DNA of 64,000 nt from Saccharopolyspora rectivirgula DSM 43747 (GCF_000497205.1 NZ_AYJW01000008.1:1-64000); one strand, 5' to 3'. Positions 44,047-53,044 are shown, numbered from the stretch's first letter. Numbers and translations are program-made. The notes: generated by a model from the letters alone, not told the origin.

Positions 44047-44679
44047 ATGGCAGCAACCGAGGCCCGCGAGGAACCGCTCCAGGAGTTGGACGTCCGGCCG
44101 CTGTGCAAGCCCGACAAGCACCCCGCGATCTTCGCCACCTATGCCGAGCTGCCCGCAGGTGGTTCCTTCGTGCTGATCAACGACCACGATCCGAAGCACC
44201 TGCGGGACGAGTTCGAGGCCGACCACCCCGGCAGCTACCGGTGGGAGTACCTCCAGCGCGAACGCGGGGACTGGCGGATCAGGATCACCAAGCTCGCGAG
44301 CACCCCGCTGCCCAGGGTCCTGGTCAACACCGCGGCCGCTGAAGCGGCAGATCCGGGCGCCACCGGTCCGGTGTGGACGCTCCAATGCCGCGACCGGGAC
44401 TTGGACTCCAACATCATCGCCCTCCCCGCCGGAGGGGGTATCGACGCGCACACCGGCCCGGACGTCGACGTCCTCGTCCACGTCCTCGCGGGCAGCGGGC
44501 AGCTCACCACCGAACTCGGCACCGTTGAACTCGCGCCGGGAGCACTGGTGTGGCTGCCGCGCCGGTCCAAGCGCGCGTTCAAGGCCGGCCCCGGCGGCCT
44601 GCGCTACCTCACCGTCCACCAACGCCGGCAAGCGCTCGTCCTGGAACCGGCCCCCGCGAGGGCGGCGCGGTCCGAATGA
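44047..44679 (+). CDS. DUF2249-cupin two-domain protein
   Basis: A 210-residue protein. Residues ~10-90 form a DUF2249 domain (LDVRPLCKPDKHPAIFATYA, SFVLINDHDPKHL, WEYLQRERGDWRIRI). Residues ~115-200 form a cupin with IDAHTGPDVDVLVHVLAGSG. DUF2249 proteins are often linked to nitric-oxide or respiratory stress genes; the biochemical role is unknown. It is divergent from the ferredoxin/regulator unit and probably co-regulated by the 27-bp dyad. AGGAG is upstream of the ATG. Confidence 0.82.
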   Translation: MAATEAREEPLQELDVRPLCKPDKHPAIFATYAELPAGGSFVLINDHDPKHLRDEFEADHPGSYRWEYLQRERGDWRIRITKLASTPLPRVLVNTAAAEAADPGATGPVWTLQCRDRDLDSNIIALPAGGGIDAHTGPDVDVLVHVLAGSGQLTTELGTVELAPGALVWLPRRSKRAFKAGPGGLRYLTVHQRRQALVLEPAPARAARSE

Positions 44680-44773
44680 CCCGCGGCGGGCAGCGATCGC
44701 CGACTGCTCGCGCGGGACGTGCTGATCGCTTCGAACGAAGTGCGGACCCCTCCTGCACCACCGAGGAGCAATG

Positions 44774-45202
44774 ATGACTGGATCCCTGGCTGTTGCGGTC
44801 GCGGTGAGCTTCGTCTGGCTGGGAATGGTGCTGGCGATCTCCTTCGTGGAAGCCCCGCTCAAATTCCGCGCCCCCGGCGTGACGGTGCAGATCGGACTCG
44901 GCATCGGGCGCCTGGTGTTCCGCGCCCTCAACGCCATCGAGGGCGTTCTCGCCGCAGCGCTGCTCATCGCGGTGGTGGGCGCGGCACCGCCGCCGTCCGC
45001 TCTCGTGGCGGTGCTGGTCGCCTGCGGCGCGCTGCTCGCGCAGCTGGTCGGCGTGCGCCCCTGGCTGAACCGGCGGACCAAAGCCGTGCTGGCCGGTGGG
45101 GCCAGTGGTGGTCGCTCGCGCGGGCACCACGCCTACGTCGTCCTCGAATGCCTCAAGGTGATCGCCTTGCTCGTCGGCGGCGTCCTGCTGTTGGGCGGCT
45201 GA
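44774..45202 (+). CDS. four-TM membrane protein of the redox module
   Basis: A 142-residue protein with four hydrophobic segments: about 4-24, 45-68, 73-92 and 118-138. VEAPLKFRAPGVTVQIGLGI lies between TM1 and TM2. I do not know a named family, although similar proteins occur in other bacteria. It follows the DUF2249 gene by 94 bp on the same strand. GAGGAG suits ATG 44774; ATG 44771 is the alternative. Confidence 0.65.
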   Translation: MTGSLAVAVAVSFVWLGMVLAISFVEAPLKFRAPGVTVQIGLGIGRLVFRALNAIEGVLAAALLIAVVGAAPPPSALVAVLVACGALLAQLVGVRPWLNRRTKAVLAGGASGGRSRGHHAYVVLECLKVIALLVGGVLLLGG

Positions 45203-45230
45203 CGGCGAGGAACGAGGCCAACTCCCCGGA

Positions 45231-45264
45231 TCGAGGCCGTTCCCGCTGCGGGAGACGGCCTCGA
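45231..45264. terminator. hairpin between convergent genes
   Basis: TCGAGGCCGT (45231-45240) pairs perfectly with ACGGCCTCGA (45255-45264); the loop contains a further TCCC/GGGA pairing. It lies between the membrane gene and the convergent GNAT gene. Confidence 0.65.
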
Positions 45265-45284
45265 GGCCCGCGCGGAAGCGGTGC

Positions 45285-45806
45285 CTACAGGTCGCGCGCC
45301 CAGTCCTGGCCCACCAGGTCGTGGCCGAAGCTGTGGTGCTCCTCCTGGCCGACCAGTTCGAACCCGTGCGCTTCGTAGATGCGCCGCGCCGAGGTGAGGA
45401 CGTCGTTGGTCCACAAGGTGATGCGGCGGTAGCCGGCCTGCCGCGCGAAGTCCAGGCAGGTGGAGACCAATCGGCTGCCGAGCCCGCGGCCACGGCCGCG
45501 CGGGTGCACCAGCAGCAGGCGCAGCTTGGCCAGCTGGTCGTCGGCGCGGACCAGGAACACGCAGCCCACCCGTTCGCCGTCCACCTCGGCGATCCACGCG
45601 GCTTCGCGGTTCTCGTCGTGCTCGTTCGCGTAGTCGGCGACGATCTTCGCCACGAGCGCCTCGAACGAGGTGTCCCAGCCGAACTCGTCCGCGTAGACCT
45701 CGCCGTGCGCCTTGACGACCCAGCCCAGATCACCGGGCTGCCCGAGCCGGCGGATCGCCAGTTCTCCGCTGTCGGCCCTGACTTCTCCGTTGCGCGTGCT
45801 GGTCAT
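45285..45806 (-). CDS. GNAT acetyltransferase
   Basis: A 173-residue N-acetyltransferase. LRLLLVHPRGRGRGLGSRLV is the acetyl-CoA pyrophosphate loop (R-x-x-G-x-G/A type). ARRIYEAHGFELVGQEEHHS resembles the C-terminus of MarR-linked GNATs, here without a MarR domain. Substrate unknown. Divergent from a TetR gene by 76 bp, which may control it. Confidence 0.83.
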   Translation of the reverse strand: MTSTRNGEVRADSGELAIRRLGQPGDLGWVVKAHGEVYADEFGWDTSFEALVAKIVADYANEHDENREAAWIAEVDGERVGCVFLVRADDQLAKLRLLLVHPRGRGRGLGSRLVSTCLDFARQAGYRRITLWTNDVLTSARRIYEAHGFELVGQEEHHSFGHDLVGQDWARDL

Positions 45807-45882
45807 CGTGGTCCCCCGATCGGTGCGGTGTGCGGGCCGAGTCGTACTGACACGACTGTTTCACTCATGCCATGCTGGGACC

Positions 45883-46470
45883 GTGCCCCAGTCGTCCGCA
45901 ACCCCCTCCGCGCGGAAAGTCGAGCTGCTCGAAGCGGCCTACCGGTACGCGCTCACCCACGGGCTGGCCGGCCTGTCGCTGCGGCCGCTGGCCAAGGAGA
46001 TCGGCTCCAGCCCGCGCGTGCTGCTGTACCTCTTCGGCAGCAAAGAAGGGCTGGTGCAGGCGTTGCTGACCCGCGCCCGGGCCGACGAGCTCGAACTGCT
46101 CGCCGACCTCCGGGCCGAACCCCCGGAGAGCTCCGCGGACGACCGGCTGGTCGAGGTCGCGGAGCGGCTGTGGGCGTGGCTGGCCGCCGACGAGCACCGC
46201 GCCCTGCTCAAGCTGTGGCTCGAGGGGTACGCCCGATCCCTGGTCGAGCCGGAAGGGGTGTGGGCGGGATTCGCGCGGGCGACCGTGGCGGACTGGCTGG
46301 ACGTGCTCGCCACCGCCCAACCCGAGCGCGTGCGCCGCAGCCAGGAGGGGCTCGCGCAGCGCACGCAGGTGCTGGCCCTGCTGCGGGGCGCCCTCCTCGA
46401 CCTGCTCGCCACCGGCGACGTCGACCGCACCACCGCCGCCGTGCGCCGCCAGCTCCGCGCCTCGCGCTGA
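45883..46470 (+). CDS. TetR-family regulator
   Basis: A 195-residue regulator. The helix-turn-helix is KVELLEAAYRYALTHG, then IGSSPRVLLYLFGSKEGLV. The ligand domain is Leu/Trp-rich with no recognised pocket. GTG 45883 is used; an upstream ATG at 45872 is out of frame. Divergent from the GNAT gene. Its stop is 6 bp from the stop of the convergent AadA-like gene. Confidence 0.85.
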   Translation: MPQSSATPSARKVELLEAAYRYALTHGLAGLSLRPLAKEIGSSPRVLLYLFGSKEGLVQALLTRARADELELLADLRAEPPESSADDRLVEVAERLWAWLAADEHRALLKLWLEGYARSLVEPEGVWAGFARATVADWLDVLATAQPERVRRSQEGLAQRTQVLALLRGALLDLLATGDVDRTTAAVRRQLRASR

Positions 46471-46476
46471 ACGGGA

Positions 46477-47265
46477 TCAGCCCCCGGCGCGCTGCCGGGA
46501 CCGCTCCGCCAAGCGGTGCGCGAGGGAAGCGACCCGCGCCGCGTCAGCCCACTCGTCGGTGGTGCTGCCGCGGTACCCGTCGCGGGCGCGCAGGAGCAGC
46601 GCGCGATCCGGCCCGCTGAGCGTCGGCGCGATCAGCTCAGCGGCCTCGTCCTTGGCGACGATGCGACCGGAGTCGAGCGTGACGAGGGTGCGCGCCAGCG
46701 TCAGCAAGGTGTTCCGCTCGTCCCCCTCGAGCCCCGCCAGGACATCGGGAAGCGAAGCCAAGAGTGCCCGGCGCAGCAGGTGCTCCGGGACGGGTGGGAC
46801 GACTTCTTCGAGCCGGCTCCCGCGCAGGACGCGGTGCGCGGAGTGGGCGGTGGCCAGCAGCGTGACCACATCGGGGTCCCGCACGGGCAGCGGCAGGTGC
46901 CCGTCGACGAGTTCTGCGCGCAGCCACTCGCCGTACTGGAAATCGCGCCGGGGCTCTTCGCGCAGCGGCACCACGTCGTCGACCACGAGACCGGTCAGCT
47001 CGATCGGGCGGCGAGCGGCGACCTCCGGGAACCGCTCCGCGTGCCCGCGCCACCCGGAGACCGAGAGCAGCAGCGACACCAGCCCGGCGCGCTCAGCGCG
47101 GGTCAAGGAGCGACGGGTGAGGACGAGCAGGTCGACGTCGCTGTCGGGACGCAAGCCCGAGGTGGCCGCGGAGCCGAACAGGTGCACCCCGACGATCCCA
47201 CCCGGGTCCTGCCGATCCAGGTGGGCCAGCACCGGGAGCAGCCGTTCTTCCACGTCCTCCGGCAC
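46477..47265 (-). CDS. AadA-like nucleotidyltransferase
   Basis: A 262-residue protein, the length of aminoglycoside (3'')(9) adenylyltransferases. VHLFGSAATSGLRPDSDVDL is the nucleotidyltransferase signature (GS...DxD), and RPIELTGLVV and RRDFQYGEWLRAEL match AadA. Such enzymes adenylylate streptomycin or spectinomycin, but chromosomal actinobacterial versions may have other substrates. It is the third gene of a coupled minus-strand series, starting 6 bp after the esterase stop. That context suggests housekeeping more than acquired resistance. Confidence 0.8.
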   Translation of the reverse strand: MPEDVEERLLPVLAHLDRQDPGGIVGVHLFGSAATSGLRPDSDVDLLVLTRRSLTRAERAGLVSLLLSVSGWRGHAERFPEVAARRPIELTGLVVDDVVPLREEPRRDFQYGEWLRAELVDGHLPLPVRDPDVVTLLATAHSAHRVLRGSRLEEVVPPVPEHLLRRALLASLPDVLAGLEGDERNTLLTLARTLVTLDSGRIVAKDEAAELIAPTLSGPDRALLLRARDGYRGSTTDEWADAARVASLAHRLAERSRQRAGG

Positions 47266-47271
47266 GCCGCA

Positions 47272-48249
47272 CTACTCCGCCGCGGGGTCGCGCTCGGCCG
47301 AGGCCGTTCCGGTGGCCCGCTTGACGTGGTCGGCGATGAACTCGTACATCTGCCGGGTCACCTCGGCGGACTCGTCGAGGATGTCGTAGCCGTGGTCGAC
47401 ACCCGGCACCTCGCGGTACTCGACCAGCGACCCCGCCTCCTCCAGCTTGCGGGCGTAGGTGGCGGCCTCGCTGCGCAGGCGGTCCCGTTCCGCGGTGATG
47501 ACCAGCGCGGGCGCGATGCCTTCGATGCCGTCGGCGTTGCTGCCCCAGGCCGGGGAGACCAGGCGGTGCCGGCGCTGCGCCGGGTCCCGCAGGTAGGCGG
47601 TGTCGGCGATCTCGCTCAACCACAGCGGGAGGAAGGTCTTGCCGTGCACGGGCTTGTCCTTCGCCGGGGTGGCCAGGTCCAGCACCGCGTAGTGCAGCAC
47701 CTGCAGCGCGATCCGCGGACCGCCTTCCTCGAGGGCGAGGCGAGCTGCCGCCGCGGTCAGCGAACCGCCCGCGCTCTGCCCTCCGACGCACAGCCGCTCG
47801 CCGTCCCAGTCCCGTTCCGCGGCTGCCGCCCAGGTGAGCACGTCGTAGACCTGCTCGACCGGAACGGGGAACCGGCACTTGGGCGCCGTGCCGTAGTCGA
47901 CGTTGACCACGGTGACTCCGGCGTGCGTGGCGAGGTAGCGGCACCACGGGTCGTCCTGCTCGGGGTAGCGCATGATGAACGCGCCACCGTGGACGTTGAC
48001 GTAGACCGGGGTGCGGCCGGTGGTGCCCGGTGCGCGGTAGATCGTGCACGGGACGTCGCCGTGCCGGGTGGGCACCGAGATCGCGGTGGTGTTCACCGCC
48101 AGGTCGGCGAACTGGCGGCGCGGCGGTGGCGCCAGGCCGCTGAGCGCGGAGAGCGCACGCGCGATCGAGTCGGCGACGAAAGGCCTGGACAGCAGCGACA
48201 CGCGGCAACAATAGGGTTTCCGCTGGTGGTGATCAACCGCGGTGCTCAC
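47272..48249 (-). CDS. HSL-type alpha/beta hydrolase (esterase)
   Basis: A 325-residue hydrolase of the hormone-sensitive-lipase family. The oxyanion motif HGGAF lies near 88, the nucleophile elbow GGQSAGGSL near 160, and the likely Asp and His in TAERDRL and VDHGYDIL. It would cleave short- to medium-chain esters. Its GTG start overlaps the stop of the acyl-CoA synthetase (GTGA), implying a shared pathway, perhaps release or activation of carboxylic acids. Confidence 0.87.
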   Translation of the reverse strand: MSTAVDHHQRKPYCCRVSLLSRPFVADSIARALSALSGLAPPPRRQFADLAVNTTAISVPTRHGDVPCTIYRAPGTTGRTPVYVNVHGGAFIMRYPEQDDPWCRYLATHAGVTVVNVDYGTAPKCRFPVPVEQVYDVLTWAAAAERDWDGERLCVGGQSAGGSLTAAAARLALEEGGPRIALQVLHYAVLDLATPAKDKPVHGKTFLPLWLSEIADTAYLRDPAQRRHRLVSPAWGSNADGIEGIAPALVITAERDRLRSEAATYARKLEEAGSLVEYREVPGVDHGYDILDESAEVTRQMYEFIADHVKRATGTASAERDPAAE

Positions 48250-49835
48250 CCTCCCCGCTGGCGGAGGGATTCCCGGAGTTTGAACTTCTGCACCTTGCCG
48301 GAGGCGTTGCGGGGCAGTTCGTCGACCACCACCAGCGAGGTCGGTTTCTTGTAGGAGGCCAGCCGGGCGCGGCAGTGCTCCACGACCTCCTCCAGCGTCG
48401 GTGGATCAGCGGGATCGGTGGGCACGACGACGGCGCAGGGGGTCTCCACCCACTTCTCGTGCGGGATCCCGACGACCGCGACTTCGGCGACCTTGGGGTG
48501 GGAGTCGATGGCGGCCTCGACCTCGGCGCAGTAGATGTTCTCCCCACCGGAGACGATCATGTCCTTCTTGCGGTCGACGACGTAGATGAAGCCGTCCTCG
48601 TCCATCCGGCACAGGTCACCGGAGTGGAACCAGCCGCCCGCGAAGGCTTCGGCCGTGGCCTCGGGATTGCGCCAGTACTCCCGCATCACGGTCGGTCCCC
48701 GGTAGACGATCTCGCCCACTTCGCCGACCGGGACGTCGTTGAGCTCTTCGTCGACGATGCGGGCTTCGACGTTGACGACCGGGGTGCCGACCGAGCCCAT
48801 CTTGCGGATCGCGTCCTCGCCGCGCAGCACGCACGTCACCGAGCTCATCTCGGTCTGGCCGAACATGTTGTAGTTGGGCACGTTCGGGAAGGTGCGGGCC
48901 ATCGCCTGCAGCACGGAGGGCGGGGCGACCGAAGCTCCCCACGAGATGCGGCGCAGCGACAGCTTCCGGTTCTCGATGCCGGGCACTTCGCAGATCGCCT
49001 TCCACTGGGTGGGGACGAAGTAGCAGGCGGTGACGCCTTCCCGTTCCATGGTGTCGACGGTTTCGGCGGCGTCGAAGTTCCCGGAGCGCATGATGATCGA
49101 GCGGCCGCCGAACATCAGGTAGCTGAGGATGCCGTTGAGCCCACCGATGTGGAACAGCGGCAAGCCGGAGAGCCAGACCTCCTCGGGGTCGTGGATGCCC
49201 TGGGTGACCGCGCAGTTGAGCGTGTTCATGACCAGGTTGTGGTGGGTGAGCACCGCTCCCTTGGGGCGACCGGTCGTTCCCGAGGTGTACATGATGAACG
49301 CAGGATCGGATTCGGGGACGTCGATCAGCAGCGGTTCCGGACTTTCCGCGGCGAGGGCTGCTTCGTACGCCTCGGCCCCCAGCCCCGGGGTCTGCTCCGC
49401 CACGTTGGTGGCGAGCACCGTTGTCACGCTAGGGACGCGGGGGCGCACCGCGGCCGCGGTGTCGGCGAGTTCGCGGTCCACGACCAGGGCTTTGGCTTCG
49501 GCGTCGTTGAGGATGTAGGTGATTTCGCCGGCGACGAGCCGGAAGTTCACCGGGACCACGATGGCTCCCAACCGGCAGGTCGCGAAGTACGCCTCCACCA
49601 GTTCCAGGCTGTTCTGCATGAACACCGCGACGCGGTCGCCGCGTGCCACCCCGCGAGCGGCCAGGGCGCGGGCGAGTCGCGTCACGCGTTCGTCGAGTTC
49701 GGCGTAGGTGCGCTGATCGTCGCCGCACTGGAACGCGACTTTGCGGGGGAAGAGCCGAGCGGCGCGAGCGAGTTGAGCACCGTGGGACATTCGGCGGGTG
49801 GCGGTGAGAGCGGTGATTTCGCGGTCGTGAGTCAA
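48246..49835 (-). CDS. long-chain acyl-CoA synthetase (FadD-type)
   Basis: A 529-residue AMP-forming ligase. The P-loop-like AMP motif is YTSGTTGRPKGAVLTHHNL, followed by NMFGQTEMSS, GGWFHSGDLCRMDEDGF and the catalytic Lys in RNASGKVQKF. It activates a carboxylic acid to acyl-AMP, then acyl-CoA. TTG 49835 is chosen because AGGAGG lies 5 nt upstream; ATG 49790 (MSHGAQL) is an alternative and longer starts look non-coding. First gene of the operon with esterase and AadA-like protein. Confidence 0.87.
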   Translation of the reverse strand: MTHDREITALTATRRMSHGAQLARAARLFPRKVAFQCGDDQRTYAELDERVTRLARALAARGVARGDRVAVFMQNSLELVEAYFATCRLGAIVVPVNFRLVAGEITYILNDAEAKALVVDRELADTAAAVRPRVPSVTTVLATNVAEQTPGLGAEAYEAALAAESPEPLLIDVPESDPAFIMYTSGTTGRPKGAVLTHHNLVMNTLNCAVTQGIHDPEEVWLSGLPLFHIGGLNGILSYLMFGGRSIIMRSGNFDAAETVDTMEREGVTACYFVPTQWKAICEVPGIENRKLSLRRISWGASVAPPSVLQAMARTFPNVPNYNMFGQTEMSSVTCVLRGEDAIRKMGSVGTPVVNVEARIVDEELNDVPVGEVGEIVYRGPTVMREYWRNPEATAEAFAGGWFHSGDLCRMDEDGFIYVVDRKKDMIVSGGENIYCAEVEAAIDSHPKVAEVAVVGIPHEKWVETPCAVVVPTDPADPPTLEEVVEHCRARLASYKKPTSLVVVDELPRNASGKVQKFKLRESLRQRGG

Positions 49836-50250
49836 GGTGCCTCCTCGCGGCCTCGTTGCTCGGTGGAGACGTTGACCTGACGAATGTGCTGCAACGGTAG
49901 GGGCGCCCGGGTGCGCGCACAATAGTCCGGACGGGGGCTGGGACGAATGGTCCGCGTCTTCTGCTGTCACTCGCTTGGAGCACCCCCAAAGGGGATTCCC
50001 GTCGAGTTCCTCAGGAATTGACGGGAATTCTGAAGTTCACTGTGGACTGCGTTCGGCTTGCCCGGGCGCGCCGTCGGGTCGGCGCGGTGCACCTGGAGGA
50101 ATTCGAATTCACAATGGAATTGATCGGTCTTTCCTATAGCGCCGCGACAGGAATTCGCTCTGCAGCGGAATTCTCCCCGTCCGCCGTTCTCCTCTTCCCA
50201 GACACCCCGGCCGGTGCCATGCTATCCGCACGATCGCTAAGGAGGTTGGC
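49836..50250. other. 415-bp divergent control region
   Basis: No gene is seen between the divergent acyl-CoA synthetase and acyl-CoA dehydrogenase. It should hold both promoters. The right half (50014-50173) is filled with GGAATT-type words, described separately. Confidence 0.6.
50014..50173. repeat. cluster of GGAATTC words
   Basis: GGAATTC occurs at 50024, 50098, 50150 and 50167, CGAATTC at 50104, and GGAATTG at 50014 and 50116. Five GAATTC palindromes in ~150 bp is far above chance in this GC-rich DNA. They could be half-sites of a regulator of the acyl-CoA genes. Confidence 0.55.
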
Positions 50251-51513
50251 GTGGATTTCCAACTCCCCGCGGAGCTGACCCGACTGCTGGCCGAACTCGA
50301 CGGATTCATCGAACGCGAGATCAAGCCCCTGCAGGAGCAGGACGACAACCAACGGTTCTTCGACCACCGCAGGGAGTACGCGCGAACGGACTTCGAGAAC
50401 GGCGGCGTGCCACGGCCGGAATGGGAAGAACTGCTGGCGGAGATGTACCGCCGGGCCGACGCCGCGGGTTGGCTGCGCTACGGCCTGCCGAAGGAAGTCG
50501 GCGGCTCCGGGGGGACCAACTTCGACATGGCGGTGATCCGCGAACACCTGGCCCACAAGGGGCTGGGGCTGCACAACGACCTGCAGAACGAGTCCTCCGT
50601 GGTGGGCAACTTCCCCGTCGTGCACATGCTCCTGGAGCACGGCACCCAGGAGCAGAAGGACGAGTTCCTGGAAGGGATCTTCACCCTGACCCGCCGGGTG
50701 GGGTTCGGCCTCACCGAACCCGAGCACGGCAGCGACGCCACCTGGCTGGAGACCACCGCGGTCCGCCGCGGCGACGACTGGATCATCAACGGCGCCAAGC
50801 GCTTCAACTCGGGAATGCACTCGGCCACCCACGACGTGGTCTTCGCGCGGACCTCCGGCGAGCCCGGGGACGCCCGGGGCATCACCGCGTTCATCGTCCC
50901 CACCGACGCCCCCGGCTTCTCGGTGGACTTCCACTGGTGGACCCTCAACATGCCCACCGACCACGCCGAAGTCACCCTCCGCGACGTGCGGGTGCCCAAC
51001 TCGGCGATCCTCGGCGAAGAGGGCGGCGGGCTCGCCGTCGCCCAGACCTTCGTGCACGAGAACCGCATCCGCCAGGCGGCCTCCGGGGTGGGTGCCGCGC
51101 AGTACTGCATCGACCGCAGCGTGGAGCACGCACGGCAGCGGAAGACCTTCGGCCAACCGCTGGCGAAGCGGCAGGCCGTCCAGTGGCCGCTGGTGGAACT
51201 GCACACCGAGGCGGAAATGGTGCGCGGACTGGTGCGCAAGACCGCGTGGGAACTCGACCGGGTTCCGCACGAGGAGATCAGCGACAAGGTCTCGATGTGC
51301 AACTACCGCGCCAACCGGCTGGTGTGCGACGCCGCCGACCGGGCGATGCAGATCCACGGCGGGCTCGGCTACACCCGGCACCTGCCGTTCGAGCACATCT
51401 ACCGCCACCACCGCCGCTACCGCATCACCGAAGGCGCGGAGGAGATCCAGATGCGCAGGGTGGCCGGGTACCTGTTCGGCTTCACCGGGCCCCGGAGCAG
51501 ACGGGCCGAGTGA
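50251..51513 (+). CDS. acyl-CoA dehydrogenase
   Basis: A 420-residue flavoprotein. GFGLTEPEHGSDATWLET (FAD/substrate region), ARQRKTFGQPL and the C-terminal QIHGGLGYTRHLPFEHIYRH plus RITEGAEEIQMRRVAG follow the ACAD order; the Glu of ITEGAEEIQ is in the expected FAD/catalytic neighbourhood. It introduces an alpha-beta double bond into an acyl-CoA. The GTG has AAGGAGG upstream. It heads a four-gene operon and is divergent from the acyl-CoA synthetase. Confidence 0.9.
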   Translation: MDFQLPAELTRLLAELDGFIEREIKPLQEQDDNQRFFDHRREYARTDFENGGVPRPEWEELLAEMYRRADAAGWLRYGLPKEVGGSGGTNFDMAVIREHLAHKGLGLHNDLQNESSVVGNFPVVHMLLEHGTQEQKDEFLEGIFTLTRRVGFGLTEPEHGSDATWLETTAVRRGDDWIINGAKRFNSGMHSATHDVVFARTSGEPGDARGITAFIVPTDAPGFSVDFHWWTLNMPTDHAEVTLRDVRVPNSAILGEEGGGLAVAQTFVHENRIRQAASGVGAAQYCIDRSVEHARQRKTFGQPLAKRQAVQWPLVELHTEAEMVRGLVRKTAWELDRVPHEEISDKVSMCNYRANRLVCDAADRAMQIHGGLGYTRHLPFEHIYRHHRRYRITEGAEEIQMRRVAGYLFGFTGPRSRRAE

Positions 51514-51563
51514 GGCTCGGTGCGCAGCAGCTGCTTCGGGAACGGGGCGAGGAGGTTTCAGCT

Positions 51564-52952
51564 GTGGTGGAACAGGTGCGCGGTGGTGCTGACGAACCGT
51601 CCGACCTGTCGCGGATGCTGGCCGAGCGGCTGGGCGTCGTGCTCGGCACCCCGGTCGACATCTCCCGGCTGACCCGGTTGACCGGTGGCGCCAGCCGGGA
51701 GACGTGGTCGTTCGAGGCGGTCCCGGCGGACGGGCCACCGCGGCGCCTGGTGCTGCGGCGGGATCCGCCCGGAACCGGGCGCCCGGGCGGAATGGCGCTG
51801 GAAGCAGCAGCCATCGAAGCCGCGGCCCGGGTCGGGGTGGCCGTTCCACCGCTGGTCGACGCCGGTGCCGATGACGCGGTTCTCGGCTCTCCCTACCTGA
51901 TCACCGAGCACGTCGACGGCGAGACGATCCCGCGGCGCCTGCTGCGCGAAGCGCGCTACGCCGGTGCCCGTCGCACGTTGACGGCCGAGCTGGGCCGGAC
52001 GTTGGCCCGCATCCACTCGATACCGGTCGCCGACATCCCCGACCTGCCCGGCGGGGACCCGCTCGACGAGCTGCGCGCCGCCTACGACGAGCTCGGCGAA
52101 CCGCTGCCCGCGGTGGAGATCGCGCTGCGCTGGCTCGCCGAGCACCGCCCGGACCCGGTTCCGGAGACGGTCGTGCACGGGGATTTCCGCAACGGCAACC
52201 TCGTCGTCGACGAGACGGGCTTGCGCGCGGTCCTCGACTGGGAGCTGGTGCACCGCGGGGACCCGCGGGAGGACCTGGGGTGGCTCTGCGTGAAGTGCTG
52301 GCGCTTCGGGTCGGAGCTGCCGGCCGGCGGTTTCGGCACCGTCGACGAACTGCTCGACGGCTACGCCGAGGTCGCCGGGCACCGCCCGGACCCGGAGGCG
52401 GTGCACTGGTGGCAGGTGCAGCGCACCGCGTGGTGGGCGCTCGGCTGCCGCCGCATGGCCGAGCAGCACCTCAGCGGTGCGACCCGCTCGGTGGAGCTGG
52501 CCGCGATCGGGCGCCGGGTGTGCGAACAGGAGCACGACGTCCTGCTGGCCCTGGGGCTGCCGGCGGAAGACCCCCCGGAGCCGGTGGAGGAACTGCCGCC
52601 CTGGTCCGACCTGCACGGCCGGCCCACCGCGCCGGAACTGCTGGCGGCGGTCGCGGAATTCCTGCGGGAAGAGGTCATGCCCGCCACCGAGGGGCGGATC
52701 AACTTCCTGGCCCGGGTGGCCGCCAACGCGCTCGACGGAGTGGAGCGCGAGCTGCGGTTCGGTTCGCGGCAGGCGCGCGAGCACCGCCGCCGCCTCGCCG
52801 ACTTCGGGGTCGCCGACCAGGCCGAGTTCGCCGACGCCATCCGGTCAGGAAAACTCGACCCGGGTGATCCCGCATTGCTCGCGGCGGTCCGCGCCGCCGT
52901 GACCGACCGGCTCGCCGTCGCCAATCCGCGCTACCTGTCGCAGCCGGGGTGA
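51564..52952 (+). CDS. APH-type phosphotransferase fused to DUF6285
   Basis: A 462-residue protein. Residues ~15-345 are an aminoglycoside-phosphotransferase-like kinase fold with VVHGDFRNGNLVVDE (catalytic loop) and AVLDWELVHRGDP (metal-binding). Residues ~350-455 (PTAPELLAAVAEFLREEVMP, then GRINFLARVAANAL) match DUF6285, usually a separate small protein beside such kinases. ACAD-linked APH proteins are thought to act on acyl or carnitine-like substrates. GTG 51564 follows GAGGAGG; GTG 51510 overlapping the ACAD stop is the alternative. Confidence 0.8.
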   Translation: MVEQVRGGADEPSDLSRMLAERLGVVLGTPVDISRLTRLTGGASRETWSFEAVPADGPPRRLVLRRDPPGTGRPGGMALEAAAIEAAARVGVAVPPLVDAGADDAVLGSPYLITEHVDGETIPRRLLREARYAGARRTLTAELGRTLARIHSIPVADIPDLPGGDPLDELRAAYDELGEPLPAVEIALRWLAEHRPDPVPETVVHGDFRNGNLVVDETGLRAVLDWELVHRGDPREDLGWLCVKCWRFGSELPAGGFGTVDELLDGYAEVAGHRPDPEAVHWWQVQRTAWWALGCRRMAEQHLSGATRSVELAAIGRRVCEQEHDVLLALGLPAEDPPEPVEELPPWSDLHGRPTAPELLAAVAEFLREEVMPATEGRINFLARVAANALDGVERELRFGSRQAREHRRRLADFGVADQAEFADAIRSGKLDPGDPALLAAVRAAVTDRLAVANPRYLSQPG

Positions 52953-53044
52953 CCGGCGCTGGCAGCGCTCCAGCGGGCCGAGCCCGGTCGATGCGGTGCC
53001 GAACACGACCCTGCCCACCAACGATCCGGAAAGGACGGTCAACG

